A stretch of DNA of 18,795 nucleotides, taken from the NCBI GenBank assembly GCA_023457495.1, contig JAEWLQ010000054.1:1-18795 (forward strand), read 5' to 3'. The notes under the pieces were generated by a model that did no database searches, was not told the DNA's origin, and saw only the letters and a program-made list of their open reading frames with translations. The DNA comes from Pseudomonadota bacterium (GTDB lineage: Bacteria > Pseudomonadota > Gammaproteobacteria > Steroidobacterales > Steroidobacteraceae). The translations under genes were made by a program, and so were the position numbers. The number at the start of each line of letters is the position of its first letter. Within the stretch, counting starts at the first letter, position 1. Positions 14,935 to 18,795 of this stretch are shown one piece after another.

Positions 14935-15010
14935 GCCCCTATAGCTCAGCTGGTAGAGCACTTCATTCGTAATGAAGGGGTCGTCTGTTCGAATCAGACT
15001 GGGGGCACCA
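14935..15010 (+). tRNA. tRNA-Thr (anticodon CGT)
   Basis: A 76-base cloverleaf: acceptor stem GCCCCTA with TGGGGGC, D arm GCTC-AGCTGGTA-GAGC, anticodon stem CTTCA/TGAAG with loop TTCGTAA and anticodon CGT at 14968-14970, 5-base variable loop, T arm GTCTG-TTCGAAT-CAGAC, discriminator A and an encoded CCA (15008-15010). One G-T wobble lies in the acceptor stem. It reads ACG codons. No neighbouring tRNA is present. Confidence 0.97.
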
Positions 15011-15016
15011 CCACGC

Positions 15017-15049
15017 AAAGGCCGTCTCGATGACGGCCTTTCGTTTTTT
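15017..15049 (+). terminator. Terminator of tRNA-Thr
   Basis: A perfect 10-bp stem AAAGGCCGTC (15017-15026) and GACGGCCTTT (15032-15041), 5-base loop, and six T at 15044-15049, starting 7 bases after the tRNA CCA end. Confidence 0.9.
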
Positions 15050-15068
15050 CCAAGTAAGATTCCGCGCC

Positions 15069-16016
15069 GTGAAGCCGAGCGCGCCGAAATCCCCGAATGT
15101 TCTCGTTAGTCAGGCCGGCATCCCCGGCACGACGTCGCCCGCCAAACCCTCGCTCTGGATCCGCGCCTTGTCGCGGATTCCGCTGGCCCTGTGGTATCCC
15201 GTTGCGCGGCTGATGGCCTACTGCGCCTGGAAGGTATTTCCATATCGCCGCCACGTGGTCGTCGCCAACCTGACGAAGTCGTTTCCCGATTGGGATGAGG
15301 CCACCCGCGAGCGCGTAATCCGCGATTACTACCGCGGCTTCGCGGACATGCTGGTCGAGATCGTGCACTCGCCGCGACTCACACCCGCGGAGCTCGAGCG
15401 CCGCATGTCGATGGTGAATCCCCAGCTCGTGCGCGACGAGGTCGCGAAGGGCAAACCCGTGTTGCTGTGCGCCGCCCACCAGGGCAACTGGGAGTGGCTG
15501 CTGCTCGGCCTGTCGACGCAGCTCGGCATGCCGGTGGACGCCGCGTACAAGCCACTGGTCGACAGCTGGGCCGAGCGCGAGATGCTCACGCTGCGCAGCC
15601 GGCTCGGCGCGCGCATGATCCCCGCGCCCGAGTTGTTAGGCGACATCATCAAGAAGCGCGGCGAGCCGCGCGCGATCGCGATGGTGGCCGACCAGGAACC
15701 CGTCACGAGCGAACGCAAGCAATGGCTCACGTTCCTCAACCGCGACACGGCGTTTTTCCTCGGCCCCGAGGAAATCGCGCGCAGCGTGCGTTACGCGGCG
15801 TTCTTCGTGAAGCTGCGACGGATCGCGCGCGGCCGCTACGAGGTGGAGTTCGTGCCGCTCGCCGGCGCGGGTGAGCAGCTACCTCCGGGCGAATTCACCT
15901 CGCGTTACGCGCGCATGGTCGAAGCGCAGATCCGCGAAGCGCCCGCCGACTGGCCCTGGTCGCACAAGCGCTGGAAGCTCAAGAAACCCCTGTATTCGGC
16001 TTCGCCGGGGAACTGA
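15069..16016 (+). CDS. Lipid A biosynthesis acyltransferase, LpxL/HtrB family
   Basis: The 315-residue product belongs to the Lip_A_acyltrans family, which transfers acyl chains from acyl-ACP to lipid A precursors at the inner membrane. Visible signatures are WYPVARLMAYCAWKVFPYRR, the ANLTKSFP segment, the catalytic H137-x4-E142 in AAHQGNWEWL, MVADQEP and the FFLGPEEIARS region. The closest of LpxL, LpxM or LpxP cannot be decided. An open frame begins at ATG 15030, but that codon lies in the loop of the tRNA terminator. GTG 15069 is preferred; a -10-like TAAGAT (15055-15060) sits 8 bases upstream and there is no ribosome binding site, so a leaderless message is possible. The 3' end overlaps the convergent gene by 38 bases. 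Confidence 0.86.
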   Translation: MKPSAPKSPNVLVSQAGIPGTTSPAKPSLWIRALSRIPLALWYPVARLMAYCAWKVFPYRRHVVVANLTKSFPDWDEATRERVIRDYYRGFADMLVEIVHSPRLTPAELERRMSMVNPQLVRDEVAKGKPVLLCAAHQGNWEWLLLGLSTQLGMPVDAAYKPLVDSWAEREMLTLRSRLGARMIPAPELLGDIIKKRGEPRAIAMVADQEPVTSERKQWLTFLNRDTAFFLGPEEIARSVRYAAFFVKLRRIARGRYEVEFVPLAGAGEQLPPGEFTSRYARMVEAQIREAPADWPWSHKRWKLKKPLYSASPGN

Positions 16017-17145
16017 GCGATTGCGGCCGCGCGGCATCGCGCGCGGGCTTCATGCCGAACAGGAAGCGCAGCGGCGCGACGCGGCGGATCACCTCGTACA
16101 TCGCCACGCAGGCGATCAGCGTGGTCACCAGCACCAGCCAGTACTTCGCCCCCGGGCTCCAGGTCCACTGGATCACGAAATACGCGATCGCGATGATCAC
16201 TGTCTGGTGAAGGATGTACACCGGGTAGCTCGCATCGCGGGCCCAGCGTAGCAGCGGGTTGCTGAAGCTCAGGTGCTGGCGCCCATAGCCGAGGAACGCC
16301 ATGAGGCAGGCCCAGGTGAAGACGTTGGCGAGCACGTGATCCGTGACGGTGTCGTGGTCGACGACGCCGGTCGCGAACATCGTGAGCAGGGCGGTCAGCA
16401 CGCCGAGCCCGATTCCCAGCGCCCAGTGCCGCTTGGCCGCGAGCCAGTCCCACACCCCCGGCATGCTGGCGAGCACGAATCCGTAAGCCGTGAGCAGTAG
16501 ATAGTGGATGAAGATGTACCAGTCGCTGATGAGGTTGTGCGTTTCGGGGAAGCGCGTCTTGAGCAAGGCTTCGTTGATGCCCAGCGGCAGTCCGAGTGCG
16601 AACAGCCACACGGCGGGACGGATCACCGGACGCGCGCGCCGCCACCAGGCCATGAGTGGCAGCAGCAGCAGCACATACACGAACAGATAGACGATGAACC
16701 ACAGGTGGTGCCAGCTGAAGTTGCCCGCCGGATACGGCTGGAACTGCAGCACGCGGTCCGTCATGAATTGCAGGTAGCCTCCATGCCACTCGCCATGGGC
16801 GATGCGCTCCACGAACACCTGCGGGGGCACGATCAGGAACATCCCGGCGATGGCGGGCACGAGCAGACGCAAGGTGCGCTCGCGAGTGAAGGCGCCGACG
16901 CTGCGGCGCTGCAGTGCGTACCACATGCCCGCGCCGGCGATCACGAACAGCAGCGGCATGCGCAGCCGATGCGCGATGTCCATGGGCCACACGAGGGCCG
17001 GGATGGTCTCGGCATTGGTGATGTGCCAGCCCCAGCCCACGAACAACATGCCGGTGTGGAAGAACAACAGCAGGAAGATGGCGAGGACGCGCAGCCAGTC
17101 GAGGAAGTCGTAGCGGTTCGTCGATGCGATCGTGTCAGGTTTCAT
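15979..17145 (-). CDS. Acyltransferase-3 family membrane protein
   Basis: The 388-residue product is an integral membrane protein with about ten hydrophobic segments. It opens with RYDFLDWLRVLAIFLLLFFH, the acyltransferase-3 signature in which R19 and H30 correspond in spacing to the essential Arg and His of O-acetyltransferases such as OafB. RMPLLFVIAG, HHLWFIVYLFVYV and YPVYILHQTVI are further family marks. Such proteins acylate sugars or glucans using cytoplasmic acyl-CoA, sometimes as glucan-succinyltransferase (OpgC/MdoC) relatives; the substrate cannot be told. The ATG at 17145 has GGGAGAG about 5-7 bases upstream. Its last 38 bases overlap the end of the convergent LpxL-family gene. 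Confidence 0.88.
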   Translation of the reverse strand: MKPDTIASTNRYDFLDWLRVLAIFLLLFFHTGMLFVGWGWHITNAETIPALVWPMDIAHRLRMPLLFVIAGAGMWYALQRRSVGAFTRERTLRLLVPAIAGMFLIVPPQVFVERIAHGEWHGGYLQFMTDRVLQFQPYPAGNFSWHHLWFIVYLFVYVLLLLPLMAWWRRARPVIRPAVWLFALGLPLGINEALLKTRFPETHNLISDWYIFIHYLLLTAYGFVLASMPGVWDWLAAKRHWALGIGLGVLTALLTMFATGVVDHDTVTDHVLANVFTWACLMAFLGYGRQHLSFSNPLLRWARDASYPVYILHQTVIIAIAYFVIQWTWSPGAKYWLVLVTTLIACVAMYEVIRRVAPLRFLFGMKPARDAARPQSLSSPAKPNTGVS

Positions 17146-17203
17146 GGACGCTCTCCCGATGTACGCGGAAACGTAGCGGGGAGGCGCGATGCCCGCGACG
17201 ACA

Positions 17204-17289
17204 ATGTGGCAAGCGGGACGGGGCGGGGGCGCGCGGGGATTCAGTGGGGCAGGCGGGACGTCCGAGGCGGATTATGTGGTGAGCGGGAT
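17204..17289. repeat. Three imperfect 16-bp direct repeats
   Basis: ATGTGGCAAGCGGGAC (17204-17219), GTGGGGCAGGCGGGAC (17244-17259) and ATGTGGTGAGCGGGAT (17274-17289) share a core of GG-[CT]-x-x-GCGGGA. They lie 40 and 30 bases apart in the gap between the divergent acyltransferase-3 and EAL genes. They could be operator sites, or a chance product of G-rich sequence. Confidence 0.45.
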
Positions 17290-17311
17290 TTGACCTAACA
17301 CCTCGCGGCGC

Positions 17312-17349
17312 CGGGAGTCTCCCGAACCCAACGTCGCCGAGCGGCGACG
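17312..17349 (+). other. Paired hairpins upstream of the EAL gene
   Basis: CGGGA-GTC-TCCCG (17312-17324) and CGTCGCCG-AG-CGGCGACG (17332-17349) are adjacent inverted repeats. No T-run follows, so they are not standard terminators. They could be protein-binding palindromes or leader structure if transcription starts upstream. Confidence 0.4.
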
Positions 17350-17379
17350 ACGGGCTGCGTGCGCGGCGCATCTATCCTG

Positions 17380-18732
17380 ATGCCACGTATGACAGACACG
17401 ACGACCCATGAAACAGCTCCTCTGCTCGCGCCGCTGGCGCGCGGCCTCATGCGCCGCAACCCCGGCATTCTCTCCCTGTCGATCCACGATGCGCGCGGGC
17501 ATGCACTCTGGTCGAGCGGGGATTTCCTGCTCGCGGAGGATCATGCGCTGATCGCGGAGGTCGTCGAAGATCCGCATGACGTGCGCGGGCTCACCTGCGG
17601 CCTGTGGTGGGAGAGCGCGGATACGGCCCGCGCACGTTGTGCGCTCGCTGTGTACGAGGGCGCCGTGTTCCGCGGCGTCGCGCTCGTCGTGTTCTCGGGA
17701 CTCACCACCGGCGAGAACGAACGTGGCGAACGCGTCACCGAGCTCGCGCCGGTGCTGCCCGTGCTCGCCAAGGCGATCAGCCAGTCTTCGCCGGAGATTT
17801 CCGATCCGCATGCGCCGGAAGTGGTGGAGGATGCCTCGGACACGACCGTCGTCGCGGCGCTGCGCTTCGAGAACTACGATGCCAGTGGCGACTTCGAGGC
17901 TGATCTCGCGGCGCTCGAGCGCGAGGAGCTCATCGTCGAGCTCATCGACGTCGCGTTGCGCGAGGACGAATTCGCGTTGCACCTGCAGCCCATCGTCAGC
18001 CTGCGCGAAGACGAATCGGCCGCGGGTCAGCCGCTCATCGTCGAAGTACTGATCCGCCTGCCGACGCCCGAAGGCGTGCTGACGACGCAGGAGTTCCTGG
18101 ACGTCGCCGCGCGCAATGGCCGCATGCCCGCGATCGACCGCTGGGTGATCCGCGCGCTGCTCGTGTGGATGCAGCGCAATCGGGACCGCTGGGAGGATTC
18201 GCACGCGGTGTTCTCGGTGAACCTGTCCGGCAAGTCGGTAGTCAGGCCGGACTTCCGCAACTACCTCGAGAACTGCCTGGACAAGTCCGGCCTGCCGCTG
18301 ACGGCGCTGCGCTTCGAAGTGTCGGAGCTCGACCTGGGCCTGGCGCCGCGGGAGTTCGCGCAGCTCGCCCGATCGCTCGCCGAGCGCGGCTGCGAGGTGT
18401 CGGTCGACAATGCCGGCACCGGCACCGGGCGCTTCGATTTCCTGCGCGAAGTGAACGCCGACATCCTCAAGATCGACGGCACACTGGTCGAAGGCGCGAC
18501 CGACGACATCGTCTCGCGCGCGCTCATCAACGGCATGGTGCACATGGCCGACACGCTCGGGATGCGCACCGTCGCGAGCCAGGTCGACACCACCGGCAAG
18601 CTGCGCGCCGTGACGCAGCTCGGCGTCGACTACGCCCAGGGATACCGCCTGCGCCACCCCGAGCCCATCGAGGATTTCACCTTCGTCGCCTGCGGCATCC
18701 AGCGCCCCGCGAACGTGGTCGGTGCCGGGTGA
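17380..18732 (+). CDS. EAL-domain protein with degenerate active site, probable c-di-GMP effector
   Basis: The 450-residue product has an unassigned N-terminal domain at about 25-135 (GILSLSIHDARGHALW, later VFRGVALVVFSG), a linker with acidic helix, and an EAL domain at about 185-440. The signature EAL is EVL (EVLIR 222-226). N281, E316, D343, K364 and Q420 are kept, but the DDFG motif reads DNAG (second Asp is N344) and AEGVE reads ASQVD (Glu replaced by S400). These losses predict no or weak c-di-GMP hydrolysis and a possible binding role, as in FimX, whose EAL motif is also EVL. The start is uncertain: ATG 17380, ATG 17389 and GTG 17359 are all in frame without ribosome binding sites. No GGDEF, PAS or REC domain is seen. 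Confidence 0.85.
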   Translation: MPRMTDTTTHETAPLLAPLARGLMRRNPGILSLSIHDARGHALWSSGDFLLAEDHALIAEVVEDPHDVRGLTCGLWWESADTARARCALAVYEGAVFRGVALVVFSGLTTGENERGERVTELAPVLPVLAKAISQSSPEISDPHAPEVVEDASDTTVVAALRFENYDASGDFEADLAALEREELIVELIDVALREDEFALHLQPIVSLREDESAAGQPLIVEVLIRLPTPEGVLTTQEFLDVAARNGRMPAIDRWVIRALLVWMQRNRDRWEDSHAVFSVNLSGKSVVRPDFRNYLENCLDKSGLPLTALRFEVSELDLGLAPREFAQLARSLAERGCEVSVDNAGTGTGRFDFLREVNADILKIDGTLVEGATDDIVSRALINGMVHMADTLGMRTVASQVDTTGKLRAVTQLGVDYAQGYRLRHPEPIEDFTFVACGIQRPANVVGAG

Positions 18733-18795
18733 GAAATCGCGGAGTTAGCGCTTCGTGTTGGTGCGGTCCGAGCTAACTCCGCGATTTCTCACCCG
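18726..18795. repeat. Perfect 24-bp inverted repeat at the window end
   Basis: Bases 18726-18749 and 18772-18795 are exact reverse complements around a 22-base loop. The left arm begins in the last codons of the EAL gene and includes its stop codon (18730-18732). There is no T-run inside the window. The length and perfect match suggest a REP-like or other mobile palindromic element, or a strong transcript-end hairpin; it may continue beyond the right edge. Confidence 0.7.

Noticed and set aside
15030..15068. Upstream ATG start of the LpxL-family gene
   Set aside because: The codon and next residues lie in the tRNA-Thr terminator hairpin, so translation from there is unlikely.
1..18795. CRISPR array, phage, insertion sequence or toxin-antitoxin module
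   Set aside because: No regularly spaced repeats of CRISPR type, no integrase or transposase gene and no small paired ORFs with such signatures were seen.

Overview
The window is GC-rich (by eye about two thirds G+C), densely packed chromosomal DNA from a proteobacterium, most likely a gammaproteobacterium of the Nevskiales/Steroidobacterales/Xanthomonadales type. That placement is an inference from gene content and order and has not been tested by a search. From what I know of Pseudomonas aeruginosa, the order ispB - rplU - rpmA - obgE - rpsT - murJ - ribF - ileS - lspA - ispH - minor pilin operon matches a conserved block there, but proB, fkpB, pilY1 and pilY2 are absent here.

Layout. Bases 1-72 hold a REP-like palindrome. 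ispB (minus) diverges from the rplU-rpmA ribosomal protein pair, which ends in a clear terminator. obgE follows on the plus strand and carries an unusual lysine-rich C-terminal tail. A lipoprotein gene of unknown function and rpsT lie on the minus strand, with a bidirectional terminator between them. murJ, ribF, ileS, lspA and ispH form one tight plus-strand operon (peptidoglycan precursor flipping, FMN/FAD synthesis, isoleucyl-tRNA synthesis, lipoprotein signal cleavage, isoprenoid synthesis). It converges, 4 bases apart, with a minus-strand operon of five type IV pilus minor pilins (fimT/fimU-like, pilV, pilW, pilX, pilE-like). Divergent from that operon is an Irr-like Fur-family regulator without the usual zinc cysteines. 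A tRNA-Thr(CGT) with its own terminator follows, then an LpxL-family acyltransferase that overlaps a convergent membrane acyltransferase-3 gene. The last gene encodes an EAL-domain protein with a degenerate active site (EVL in place of EAL, other catalytic residues lost). The window closes with a perfect 24-bp inverted repeat that starts inside the last codons of that gene.

Most of the window is housekeeping. The parts that stand out are the degenerate EAL protein, the cationic ObgE tail, the minor pilin operon without pilY1, the unknown two-domain lipoprotein, the palindromes at both ends, and several genes whose -10 box sits only 8-11 bases before the start codon. No stretch over 300 bases lacks a gene. 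The longest non-coding gap, 17146-17379, holds three imperfect direct repeats and two small hairpins.
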